Shown: positions 24,677 through 32,660 of the stretch, piece by piece
Numbering within the stretch: the first letter of the stretch is position 1
Layout of the letters: each line of letters starts with the position of its first letter
Assembly (NCBI RefSeq): GCF_900105995.1
Contig: NZ_LT629785.1
Location: 1 to 64,000, forward strand
DNA length: 64,000 nucleotides
Direction: 5' to 3'
DNA from: Pseudomonas pohangensis
GTDB lineage: Bacteria > Pseudomonadota > Gammaproteobacteria > Pseudomonadales > Pseudomonadaceae
Notes under the pieces: model-generated
What the model saw: only the letters and a program-made list of their open reading frames with translations
Database searches by the model: none
Told to the model about the DNA's origin: nothing
Position numbers and translations under genes: made by a program

Positions 24677-25594
24677 TCACGTTGGGCTTGGCTTCCAGTA
24701 CACGCCCGCAAAGCCAGTGGCTTCTGGGTGTGAGGGTTTGTCAGCAAACGCCAATCGCCTGTTGCTTGCCGCGGCGCTCGCGATATCGGCCTGTTTGACT
24801 GCAGTTGTCAGTGGTAGCAGCGGCCTTTGGTCCCGCGGTTTCATCAGGCTGCCAAGGATATACCTGATGGCAATAGCGCCATCTGCCCATGCCTGATCAA
24901 GATTTATGAATGCGTCGGCAAGAATTTCTACGTTCAATATTTCGGGCGCTATAAGCTGCCCGATTGCTGTTTGGTGACAGTCTTGCGTTAGCGTTCTGAC
25001 TTTTCCGACGTCATGGAGCAAGCCTGATACAGCGGCGAGCCAACGTTCGTGGTCTTCGAAGCACTGGGTTGCCGCATAAGATATCTCTGCAACTTCCAGG
25101 CTGTGCTGTGCAAGTCCGCCAGGCTCACGGTGATGATAGGAAGTGCTCGCGGGTACACTAAAAAATGCGCAACCTACGGTGGGGTCGCCGAGCACCTGGT
25201 ATACAAAATTCTTGAGAGCAGCATAGGGGCATCTTTCAATCCATTGCTGCGTACGCGTAACCATTTCCGGGGCCGCTATTAAGCGGCTAGGCAGATGATC
25301 CAGCGACGTATACTGCTGTATTAGATGCATATCCTTCCCCGAATTGACCAACCTGCCGAACTCATTACTCAATGTCATGGTGACTGCCCTGTGCCCTTGT
25401 TTTATGTAGTTACCTGGGTGCTCAGAAGGGCTCAATAGAATGTCGTGACTACCAGTCATGTTCTCTAGTGTGAGGCTAATGGCTGAATGCTCTGAGGACA
25501 CGGGATAAAGTTGGTGAGCCATGATGCAACCAGAAACATGGTGCTTTTCTGGCTCGCAATTGGTGGTGTCAAAGTGTGCAAGTGTTTTCATCAT
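24677..25594 (-). CDS. HD-domain protein related to the TraI_2/MOBH relaxase nuclease region
   Basis: This 305-residue protein has SYHHREPGGLAQHSLEVAE (about residues 152-170) and GLLHDVGKVRTL (about 190-201), the His...HD pattern of HD hydrolases. The specific 'HHxxxGGLxxHxLEV' form is that of MOBH-family relaxases (TraI_2 domain) and of small HD proteins carried by integrative elements. A full relaxase would have a much longer C-terminal half, so this is either a stand-alone version or a truncated form. The ATG overlaps the stop of the 81-residue gene (ATGA at 25591). It is the end of the integrase operon. Confidence 0.7.
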   Translation of the reverse strand: MMKTLAHFDTTNCEPEKHHVSGCIMAHQLYPVSSEHSAISLTLENMTGSHDILLSPSEHPGNYIKQGHRAVTMTLSNEFGRLVNSGKDMHLIQQYTSLDHLPSRLIAAPEMVTRTQQWIERCPYAALKNFVYQVLGDPTVGCAFFSVPASTSYHHREPGGLAQHSLEVAEISYAATQCFEDHERWLAAVSGLLHDVGKVRTLTQDCHQTAIGQLIAPEILNVEILADAFINLDQAWADGAIAIRYILGSLMKPRDQRPLLPLTTAVKQADIASAAASNRRLAFADKPSHPEATGFAGVYWKPSPT

Positions 25595-25836
25595 GCATTA
25601 CCCCAGCAGGACAAAGTTTGCTCCAGACGATCAATCAGGTAGGGCAGTACAACTTTGCCGTATTCATCATCAAAAGCGGGTAACGTTTCCTTTATCCAGG
25701 TTTCCAGCGCATCGAGATTGCTCCGCTCGTTGCCTTTCCCGATTAGAAAGACCAGCGCATCGCCATCGGGAATGTGCATCGCTACCTGCATGGCTTGAGC
25801 TAGTCGGCGATGGGTTGTATTGGAGTAATTAAGCAT
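25591..25836 (-). CDS. Small hypothetical protein between integrase and HD gene
   Basis: This 81-residue protein is soluble, acidic in its second half (PAFDDEYGKVVLPYLIDRLEQ) and unrecognised. AAGGAGATCGACC before the ATG at 25836 is a strong ribosome site. It overlaps the integrase stop by 8 bases and the HD gene start by 4, so it belongs to a four-gene operon with xis, integrase and the HD protein. It may be an accessory of the integration or transfer reaction, an inference from position. Confidence 0.6.
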   Translation of the reverse strand: MLNYSNTTHRRLAQAMQVAMHIPDGDALVFLIGKGNERSNLDALETWIKETLPAFDDEYGKVVLPYLIDRLEQTLSCWGNA

Positions 25837-27019
25837 GGTCGATCTCCTTCTCTGGTACTGAAGTTTCACTAAGCTGCTGCATCAAGAGGCGCTCCATAGC
25901 GGAGCCATCGCGTCTCGTTAAATTGGGTACGTACCGCGAATAAACCCGGAACAGCATTTCTGTTGTGGTGTGCCCCATCTGTCGGGCAATCCATTCGGGT
26001 GCCTCACCGGACGCCAGCCATAGCGTGGCTGCGGTATGCCTTGTTTGATAAGGTCTACGAGCGCGTAAGCCGAGGTGTCGCAACAGTGGGTGCCACACAC
26101 GCTGAGTGACGTTGCGGTGAGAGAGTGGAGAGCCGTTACGAGAACTGAAAACGAAGTCGAACTTGCTGGTGAACTTGTTTTGTTCTCGTAATGCCTGGTA
26201 GACCGGTTCAGACATTTCGATGGTCCGAAAGGAGCCGTCATTCTTGGTATAAACCAGCTCATCCTTCACCAAGGATTGGCGTACCAGAATCTGTCGGCGC
26301 TCAAAGTCTACGAACTGCCATTGCAGGCCATCGATCTCGCCGGTCCGCATGCCGGTAAAGAAGCGGACGGTGTAGTACGGCTTGAAGTCTGGCCGCACGC
26401 TTTCGAGTATCAGTTTGACCTCCTCAAAAGTGAACGGCTCTACATCGGTCCTGGGCACCTTCAGTGACTTGATGCCTTGATATGGCGAGGTAAAATCAAA
26501 TCGGTCGGCTGCCTCCGCAAGGATCATGCGCAAAGGCGTAATGATGTGGTTGATTCGCGTCGCTGACAGAGGTTTGTCGTTTCCGTTCCTGACTTTGGTG
26601 AGTGCGGAACGGAACGACATGATTTCTGCCTTGGTGATACAGCCGACCTCTTTTTCTCCGAAACTCGGTTTGAGGTAGGTTTTGAGCGTCGAAGCGATGG
26701 TGTCGCTGTATGAGCGCCGCCACTGTGACTGCATCTCGGCGAACCAGGTATCTGCAAAGTCTGAGAACAGAGGCGTGGAGTGATATACCGGCGCACTGCG
26801 AGTGATGAATTTCAGGGCATTGGAACTGCCTGGGAAATAACGCTCGTACTCGAAAGTGCCAAGCGTGATTTCTGCTTCGATTTTTTTCAGCACCCCTTCC
26901 AGTTTGCGACGGTTGGCCGGCGTGTCATCCAGCGCAGTCTGTTCGCGGCAGCGGTGATTCAGATAGCGAAAGTCCAGAAACAGCTTTCCAGTCTTGTCGC
27001 GTACTCGAATGCTAGCCAT
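25829..27019 (-). CDS. Tyrosine-type site-specific integrase
   Basis: This 396-residue phage-type integrase has an N-terminal arm-binding part (MASIRVRDKTGKLFLDFRYL, of the DUF3596 type), a SAM-like core-binding part (about residues 95-190) and a catalytic domain with TGMRTGEIDGL (Arg), the Lys hairpin before ...FRTIEMS, RPYQTRHTAAT (HxxR form with RHT), MGHTTTEMLF and the nucleophile Tyr in RVYSRYV. All key residues are present, so it should be active. AATGGAGG lies eight bases before the ATG at 27019. It overlaps the excisionase-like stop and starts the chain of genes that leads towards cassette 1. The attachment site was not identified. Confidence 0.88.
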   Translation of the reverse strand: MASIRVRDKTGKLFLDFRYLNHRCREQTALDDTPANRRKLEGVLKKIEAEITLGTFEYERYFPGSSNALKFITRSAPVYHSTPLFSDFADTWFAEMQSQWRRSYSDTIASTLKTYLKPSFGEKEVGCITKAEIMSFRSALTKVRNGNDKPLSATRINHIITPLRMILAEAADRFDFTSPYQGIKSLKVPRTDVEPFTFEEVKLILESVRPDFKPYYTVRFFTGMRTGEIDGLQWQFVDFERRQILVRQSLVKDELVYTKNDGSFRTIEMSEPVYQALREQNKFTSKFDFVFSSRNGSPLSHRNVTQRVWHPLLRHLGLRARRPYQTRHTAATLWLASGEAPEWIARQMGHTTTEMLFRVYSRYVPNLTRRDGSAMERLLMQQLSETSVPEKEIDHA

Positions 27020-27248
27020 GTAGTACACCTCCATTGGCCATGGGGATGCTGAAGTTGGCTCCGCCTGAGGCCATCGCCATGTCACGCTCGATCGCATCCC
27101 AGATATAGAGAATTTTGCGTCCTCCAAAGGGGCGCAGGTAATGCACCCCTTCCAGCAGCACGGAGTCCTTTAGGCGTTCACGGATAGTGCGGGCGTCGTA
27201 CTTGATGCGAGCGGCAAGTTCGTCGGTGGTAAGGTAGGCTGTACTCAT
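27012..27248 (-). CDS. Excisionase-like winged/HTH protein
   Basis: This 78-residue protein has a MerR/Xis-like helix-turn-helix (LTTDELAARIKYDARTIRERL) and a following hairpin GVHYLRPFGGRKILYIWDAIERD, the order seen in small excisionases that guide an integrase to excision. GAGGAG lies nine bases before the ATG at 27248. Its stop overlaps the integrase start. The frame opens at 27386, but the extra part lies in the divergent promoter region. Confidence 0.7.
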   Translation of the reverse strand: MSTAYLTTDELAARIKYDARTIRERLKDSVLLEGVHYLRPFGGRKILYIWDAIERDMAMASGGANFSIPMANGGVLHG

Positions 27249-27301
27249 TTTATGATGCTCCTCTACGTCTAATGATGCGTACACGCTACATAATATACAT
27301 G

Positions 27302-27327
27302 CAAAAGATGCTGTCAATCGTCTTTTG
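27302..27327. promoter_or_regulatory. Inverted repeat in the divergent xis/Xre promoter region
   Basis: CAAAAGA (27302-27308) and TCTTTTG (27321-27327) form perfect 7-bp arms with a 12-base spacer. They lie between the minus-strand excisionase-integrase operon and the plus-strand Xre-type regulator gene. This is a natural operator candidate for that regulator. Confidence 0.5.
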
Positions 27328-27377
27328 TAGACTTTGATCGACATTTGATGCGAAGGGGCATGCTGCTTGGTATGATT

Positions 27378-27394
27378 CCCTCTCACAAAGAGGG
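27378..27394 (+). promoter_or_regulatory. Hairpin covering the ribosome site of the Xre gene
   Basis: CCCTCT (27378-27383), CACAA, AGAGGG (27389-27394) form a perfect 6-bp stem. The 3' arm contains the AGGGGG ribosome site of the gene that starts at 27401, so translation could be kept low by this structure. Confidence 0.45.
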
Positions 27395-27400
27395 GGCGTC

Positions 27401-27637
27401 ATGATTCGATTTCGTTTAAAGGAGCTGATGGCCGACAAAGGCTTTAGAGAGAGTCGGCGTGTCACCCTGGACGAAGTATCCAAGGCAACCGGTATTCACC
27501 GCACGACGCTATCTAAAATTGCCAATCAGCGTGGCTACAACACAACGACAGAGATACTCGACAAGCTGTGCGAGTATTTTGAGGTGCCGCTGGAGCAGGT
27601 GGCTCAATATCTTGATCAGAGTAAATCTGAAGGCTGA
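27401..27637 (+). CDS. Small Xre/Cro-type transcriptional regulator
   Basis: This 78-residue protein is a single helix-turn-helix domain: VTLDEVSKATGIHRTTLSKIANQRG, then TTTEILDKLCEYFEVPLEQV, the usual Cro/C1 five-helix layout with a YozG-like C-terminus. It is divergent from the excisionase-integrase operon and most likely decides whether the element stays integrated. It may be controlled by a hairpin over its own ribosome site. Confidence 0.8.
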   Translation: MIRFRLKELMADKGFRESRRVTLDEVSKATGIHRTTLSKIANQRGYNTTTEILDKLCEYFEVPLEQVAQYLDQSKSEG

Positions 27638-27720
27638 CGGGGACAGTAGATGCGGGGGGAAATGCTTCGTGAATACTGCAGTGTGCTGAGTTCTATAAAT
27701 GAATCGAGCAAGGCCGTGGA

Positions 27721-28380
27721 ATGGACAAACTAAAAACGACACCTCACGCCAGAGTGACTCGCAAAAGCCACCCCATGAAAGACGAGATCGCTTTACTGCC
27801 GGCGTTTCAGGGGTTGGTGCTTGAGGAAATCGAACTGCTGGAAACCGAGGTGCAGTATGCTCGAGCACTGGAAGCGATCAAGGGCGCGGGGCTGGTGGGA
27901 TTCGATACCGAATCAAAGCCATCATTTCAGAGGGGAGACGTCAGTGACGGGCCACATGTTGTCCAGCTTGCGCTCCATGACCGTGCATACATTATCCAGA
28001 TAGGTACTAACCCGCCTATTGGGTTTCTCCAGGATATTCTTGGGAGCGCCAGCATCACTAAGGTGGGCTTTGGTCTTAAATCAGATCGAGCTCATTTACA
28101 TCGAAAGTTTGGAATTAAACTGGTGAACGTGATTGATCTCACAGGCCCCCTGAGAGTGCTTGGATACAAGCAGGCATTGGGGGTGAAGGCTGCAGTAGCC
28201 GTGCTGCTTGGCCAGAACCTGCCGAAGTCGAAATCTATGAGCACATCGAACTGGGCGCGGAATGATTTAGAACCCAGTCAGCTTTTATATGCGGCGAACG
28301 ACGCCTTTGCGGCACTCAGGGTTTACCAAACTCTGCAGTTGCGCACGGAGCAGGGCGTGCAAGCCAAAGCCGAACATTGA
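27721..28380 (+). CDS. RNase D-like 3'-5' exonuclease
   Basis: This 219-residue protein has the DEDDy exonuclease motifs: GFDTES (first Asp and Glu, about residue 60), GFGLKSDRAHL (second Asp, about 122), and YAANDAFAALRVY (last Asp and Tyr, about 190-200). It has no HRDC domain, so it is the short version often carried by mobile elements rather than housekeeping RNase D. Substrate (RNA or DNA) is not decided. The ATG at 27721 follows a weak site; a second ATG at 27775 is possible. Confidence 0.8.
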   Translation: MDKLKTTPHARVTRKSHPMKDEIALLPAFQGLVLEEIELLETEVQYARALEAIKGAGLVGFDTESKPSFQRGDVSDGPHVVQLALHDRAYIIQIGTNPPIGFLQDILGSASITKVGFGLKSDRAHLHRKFGIKLVNVIDLTGPLRVLGYKQALGVKAAVAVLLGQNLPKSKSMSTSNWARNDLEPSQLLYAANDAFAALRVYQTLQLRTEQGVQAKAEH

Positions 28381-28740
28381 CTTAGGCCACATGCCTGCTC
28401 AAACCGATACTTGGTAAAGCAACATTATCAATCGAACTGACGAACACTTGCTTCCGACTTTACTAGTGGATATCAGAGATGCGACCGGCAGATATGTGCC
28501 AGAAGCAGACGTTCGCGATAGACCTTTGTGTACTGAACGGAGTACTGTCGAAAGCGAGTTCGCTCACGCATCTGATCGAGAAAATTTGGCTAACAGTCCA
28601 TGGCGAATATTCCTTATACGCTACCGACCACAACACTCTGCCTTGAAATATCGCTCACCGAGTGGAGTTCATGCGCTTGGAAACAACATAAACTTAACGG
28701 GGAGTTGGTGTTCGGTTTTGTAGGGGCAAGTTCGCCCAGC
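28381..28740. other. Gene-free stretch
   Basis: I see no gene or clear repeat in these 360 bases. Open frames at 28448-28723 and 28600-28857 have no ribosome site and no protein-like character, and the second overlaps a better minus-strand gene. Confidence 0.5.
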
Positions 28741-29007
28741 TTAATACTCCGCCAGGCAACGTTCCTTCTGTTCCCGGTCTTTTATGCTGTAACAACGGCT
28801 CTGCTCACCACCTACTTGTGCCAAACAGGCATTCTTCATGTCGCTATCCTTGATTGAATAGCACAGCGCTTTCTGGTTCTGCGTGACTGCTAGGCACTGG
28901 TTCTTCTGATCTTGGTTTTTGATCGAGTAGCAGAGTGCAGGATTTCCTGCCTGACTCACGGAAGGCAGAAGTGCTGTAATAAGTAACGCGCAGAAAAATT
29001 TCTTCAC
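28741..29007 (-). CDS. Secreted small protein with three CYSIK-type repeats
   Basis: This 88-residue protein has a Sec signal peptide (residues 1-20, cut near SVSQAG) and three tandem units of about 22 residues, each reading CYSIKxxDxKNxCLA with small changes. Each unit has a paired cysteine 11 residues apart, suggesting one disulfide-closed helix per repeat in the periplasm. The GTG at 29007 has GAGG eight bases upstream; the frame extends to 29043 without a signal peptide in the right place. I do not know its function. Confidence 0.7.
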   Translation of the reverse strand: MKKFFCALLITALLPSVSQAGNPALCYSIKNQDQKNQCLAVTQNQKALCYSIKDSDMKNACLAQVGGEQSRCYSIKDREQKERCLAEY

Positions 29008-29414
29008 TGAACAACCTCGATGTTGATACGGATAGCAGGTCACCCTTCGGCGGGCCCGTTATTATGACTACAGAGCCCTGTAGCTTAATAATCACTTCAT
29101 GGCGTAAAAGGATAGCGGCAACAAAAATGGCAAATATCTAAATTAGCAAAAAGCTCAACTGTTTTCACTATCCTTATTTGACCTTCCAGTTTCAGAAATT
29201 TCTCCGAGAAGGCCTCGTCAAGAAGGCTGCCACGCTTACGCCATGGATTCCGGTCTGGCTTACCCTGGGCAGAGTATAGTGTTGGCTTGATGTTACTGTT
29301 TCCCGCAATTGGCGAAAGACTACCGCTCAATTTCTGCTTGTTCAAATGTGCAGGTGCTATATTGTTGTTCTCCACACGCTGTATTAACTATATCTTTATA
29401 ATGTTTTATAATAT
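29008..29414. other. AT-rich intergenic stretch with one doubtful open frame
   Basis: A minus-strand frame at 29097-29375 (92 residues, GTG start) has no ribosome site and an irregular composition, so I do not call it. The rest shows nothing recognisable. Confidence 0.4.
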
Positions 29415-29744
29415 TTAGCTAGTTAATTTTTTAAGGCACATTACTCTAACGCCCGTAGTTGTCTCGTCTTTACTGAAGTTTTCCATTCTGGATTTATGGC
29501 CAACCTCTGCATATATTTTAAAAATATCCTTTTGCTGTTGCGCAGCATCCTTCAATGACGCATCGATTAAGTTTTTCATTTGAGATAAATTTAGACCATT
29601 ATCAGCTTGTTCCCAGCCAAATTTCGCAGCTACTGTCAATCCCTCACAGATTGAATTGATCTGCGCCATTTTATCATCTGCATAGGCGTTGTTGTATAGA
29701 GCGACAATAGTCATTATTGCCAAGCATCTTTTGATTAGAAGCAT
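29415..29744 (-). CDS. Small secreted protein
   Basis: This 109-residue protein has a signal peptide (residues 1-22, cut after NNAYA) and a helical mature part with cysteines near 33 and 103. GAGGCTTAAATGAA stands before the ATG. It is AT-rich compared with the flanks of the window. The layout (signal peptide, Cys near the start, long helices, Cys near the end) is shared with the next gene, so the two may be distant relatives. Function unknown; context is the cargo part of a mobile element. Confidence 0.6.
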   Translation of the reverse strand: MLLIKRCLAIMTIVALYNNAYADDKMAQINSICEGLTVAAKFGWEQADNGLNLSQMKNLIDASLKDAAQQQKDIFKIYAEVGHKSRMENFSKDETTTGVRVMCLKKLTS

Positions 29745-29794
29745 TTCATTTAAGCCTCAAAATTAAATAGATTCTATTGTGTTTCCTGGTTAAT

Positions 29795-30088
29795 TTAAAT
29801 TACAGATAAACATTCATTTAACCACTTTGTATAGCTGGCCTTGATTAGATCTTTTTGTTTTTCTTTATTTTCTAATACGGGAGCGGTATAGATTCGCTTT
29901 ACAAGTTCTTCGAAAGCTTCTGGGCCGCCGGCAACTATTTCGTTCGCGGTTTCTATTGGCGCACCGGCTTGTCTTAAAGCCATAATACTTTCTCCAAGCT
30001 CTGCGTAGCTTTCGCAAGTTTCACGATCTAGCGCTGCAGCAGGTAAGGTTAAGAAAAGTAGAGTTACCCATAGGATTGATTTGATCAT
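29795..30088 (-). CDS. Small secreted protein
   Basis: This 97-residue protein has a signal peptide (residues 1-19, cut after LPAAA) followed by CESYAELGESIMALRQAGAP and a final Cys in LNECLSVI. The helical mature part with one Cys at each end resembles small periplasmic proteins of mobile elements. GAAGG lies upstream of the ATG. It stands 50 bases upstream of the related-looking gene at 29415-29744 and is probably read with it. Confidence 0.6.
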   Translation of the reverse strand: MIKSILWVTLLFLTLPAAALDRETCESYAELGESIMALRQAGAPIETANEIVAGGPEAFEELVKRIYTAPVLENKEKQKDLIKASYTKWLNECLSVI

Positions 30089-30221
30089 TATGTGCCTTCA
30101 CTTTTAAATCACTTAAACGTTATCGTATTGCGAAAGCTATGCAAATGATTTATGTTCCTGAGGTGGTGTACTGAGTTAAAATTACAGCTTCTGGTTACTT
30201 GCCGTAGTAGAGTTTTTTAAC

Positions 30222-31019
30222 TTAAGGTTCAGGCTTTTCCCCGGAGCATGCTGCTGAACTGGATACTTCCTCGGTAGCCTCCCTCAACATGCTTGAAATC
30301 TGTTCTGAGCTTTCAGCGGTGTATATGCGACCACCGGTGTTTTCAGAGATACATTTAGGGTTAGAATTTTTACTGATGTTAACTACGTTAACTCGAAGGC
30401 GAGGCTGTTCTCGGGAGATACGCTTGGAAACTTCGCAAACGTCTCTGTTGCAGCCTTCCTCCCCATCGATGAACATCACTATCACTGCATCACGATCTCG
30501 CCCATCGACTTGATTAGCGGCCTGTTCCAGGCTTGATGCTAGCGGTGTTCCGCCATATGCCTTAAGGCCATTGATACCACTCACTAGTGCAGGGCGTTGC
30601 GCAAGGTCGAAAATTCCGTGATCGACCTGGGCGTTGCAATCACCAAAGGTGATGAACCGAATATCTATTTTCGGATGAAGGTTTCTGATCATATTTGCGA
30701 ATGACTGCTTTGCTATATCAATCCGTGCTAATCCGCTGAACAAGCGTTTGACCCGTGGATTATTTGCTGGAAGCTTCTGGCCAACCCTCATTAACCAGTC
30801 TTCGTCCTCTCTGGATATGTCCGCATTGAATCCCATGGATCCAGAGGTATCTAGCACCACGACAAATTCAGGAGGCAATGCTTTTGGATCTTTCTGGCAG
30901 GCGTAGGTGGCAATCTCCTGTCGTGGGGCCAGCCCCATCAGGTAGTCGCCCTTCGGAGACCAATCACATACAACTATGTCAGTCGTTTTTGATCTACAAA
31001 ATATGCCTGTAATGTACAT
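30222..31019 (-). CDS. von Willebrand factor A domain protein, probably 5'-truncated
   Basis: This 265-residue protein has a VWA domain with a perfect metal-ion-dependent adhesion site: DTSGSMG near residue 57, the Thr in GGTPLASSL and the Asp in MFIDGEEGC. The domain is preceded by only about 50 residues, without signal peptide, and there is no ribosome site before the ATG at 31019. VWA proteins with this kind of N-terminal part are usually longer, so I think the gene has lost its start; the sequence above 31019 shows no continuing frame. Cysteines in the C-terminal half suggest an exported location. Confidence 0.65.
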   Translation of the reverse strand: MYITGIFCRSKTTDIVVCDWSPKGDYLMGLAPRQEIATYACQKDPKALPPEFVVVLDTSGSMGFNADISREDEDWLMRVGQKLPANNPRVKRLFSGLARIDIAKQSFANMIRNLHPKIDIRFITFGDCNAQVDHGIFDLAQRPALVSGINGLKAYGGTPLASSLEQAANQVDGRDRDAVIVMFIDGEEGCNRDVCEVSKRISREQPRLRVNVVNISKNSNPKCISENTGGRIYTAESSEQISSMLREATEEVSSSAACSGEKPEP

Positions 31020-32174
31020 AAATGTATGAAATTAATGGGATTTAAATTTCAGGCGAATAATGCTCAAAGACCTTTAAAGGCATGCAGAGCAATCAAGATG
31101 CTGGCACAGCAAGCTGGTTTTGTCAGAATCTGCAATGTTGGTTTTCGACCACTTTTTAAATCTAGGCACATAAGTTTCCGAACCGAAGCTCCCTTCCATC
31201 AGACTGATGCAGAAATGTTTAGTAATTCGCTTATCAGGGGGTGCCAAGTCTACGACCAGCGACAAGAATGAATTCAAGTCGGCGACCCACGTCGAGTGGT
31301 AGGTCAGTGCAAGAAATTTGAGCGTCTGCTGTGGTTTCGGCCTTCGCCAGAATGGCATCAAGCGTTCCCATCAGGGAGGTCCGTTCGTAGCGCAAGTTCC
31401 ATAGGACACATCTTAGGCTGACAGTCTATAGCGTCTGACACGATTTCATCGTGTCGCTCAGGGCGTGTGCTGCAGTAGCTTGATCTTCACGTTTGGCGGA
31501 TCTATGAGGGTAATAAGTTGCGAGCTATTTAACGCCTTCAGGGTTGAGGTGGCGTAAAAAAGTTGCTGCCGGATACGATTCCGGCAGTAGTCAGAGAGTC
31601 ACAGTGAGCTGGCTAAGTGATTTTGGACGCCAGTTAAGGTTTCACGATGCCATCCGCTTCATAGCCACTGACAAGTCATTTTCATTCGACTTAAGCCTGG
31701 AATGTGCGCTCGTGATCACCCGCTGTATGAAGTTGATGGGGCTTTCAGTTGACTCGCTCGAATGCGTAGCCGCGTGGGTTGGAGTCCAGCTGCCTCAGGG
31801 CGATCAATTCGATCTTACGTAGAGGGACTTTCTCACTATTAGTGCTTGAGCAGGAGCCTGCTGGAGGCTATGCAGGCTGCTGAGCAAGGTACCGCGAAGC
31901 TAGTAAAGCAGATTGGTCTTGGCCTCATACGGACTTACTTCCTATCACCATTCGCTCCAGACGAACTACAAGCCAGCCTGATGCGGTCAATTTCCAGCTA
32001 GGAGCTTGGGAGTCTGCAAGAGGGAAGGCCGTCTTGTGAAAATACATCGTGCCGTATCTATATGATTTATATAGAAAATTATAAATGAGCAAATAAATAG
32101 CATTGAGATTGGCTGTTTTTGGGCAGTGGGTCAGCACTATTAGGGTATTAGAGGCCAGTCTGGAGTCACAAAGG
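31020..32174. other. Long gene-poor stretch before cassette 2
   Basis: No convincing gene is found in 1155 bases. The plus-strand frame 31544-31822 (92 residues) and a minus-strand frame 31234-31371 (45 residues) lack ribosome sites. The composition changes along the stretch, from AT-rich near the ends to more balanced in the middle, as in a decayed or recombined area. The promoter of cassette 2 should lie in its last part (32040-32170, very AT-rich). Confidence 0.5.
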
Positions 32175-32660
32175 ATGGACGCTGTGTTGAAAAAGATACC
32201 ACTCGAAACGATTAATAGGATTCATCCCAAGGTGGCTGCCATTGAGCAAAAACTTAATATTTCTCCGCCGCACCTGCCAGGTGCTGCCCTAATTCCAGAA
32301 GAGGTGGTTGACTTAGTAAACCACCTGCATCCGATCGCAGTAGTCAGCGAAAAAGGGGAAATTTATTGTGTAGGACAAATCGGGCTATATCGATGGATGC
32401 GAGGGATCTTAGATGGGAAACATCAAGTACAAGTGATCGAAATCAAGAGAAAAATTACAGACGAATTAGCTGAACATTTGATGTTGATTGAGCGGTTTCT
32501 TGTGCCCGCTTTGGCTCCGGTAAATTCACTTCAGGCGCGTTTGATGTATGAGGCAATTGCACAGCCATCAACTCGCTGGCCTCACGCTTACAAGAGCATT
32601 GCGCACTTCTCAATGTTGGCCGGAGTAAAGCCACACAAGGATGATGGGGCAAGTCAATGA
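32175..32660 (+). CDS. ParB-like small protein, first gene of cassette 2
   Basis: This 161-residue protein has KKIPLETINRIHPKV at its start and LHPIAVVSEKGEIYCVGQIGLYRWM near residue 55, followed by QVQVIEIKRKITDELAEHLMLIE. The order matches the first gene of cassette 1 (IPLSQIIHIHP, then HPIVVAQYQQRYRCVAGFRS and VQVISLL). Both look like the ParB/Srx N-terminal fold. The ATG at 32175 is preceded by GGAG at nine bases. The stop overlaps the next start (ATGA at 32657). Probable role: DNA binding that guides the two large recombinase-like partners. Confidence 0.6.
   Translation: MDAVLKKIPLETINRIHPKVAAIEQKLNISPPHLPGAALIPEEVVDLVNHLHPIAVVSEKGEIYCVGQIGLYRWMRGILDGKHQVQVIEIKRKITDELAEHLMLIERFLVPALAPVNSLQARLMYEAIAQPSTRWPHAYKSIAHFSMLAGVKPHKDDGASQ

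Noticed and set aside
29097..29375. 92-residue minus-strand frame
   Set aside because: GTG start without ribosome site and irregular composition.
31544..31822. 92-residue plus-strand frame in the gene-poor stretch
   Set aside because: No ribosome site, no recognisable motif; likely chance.
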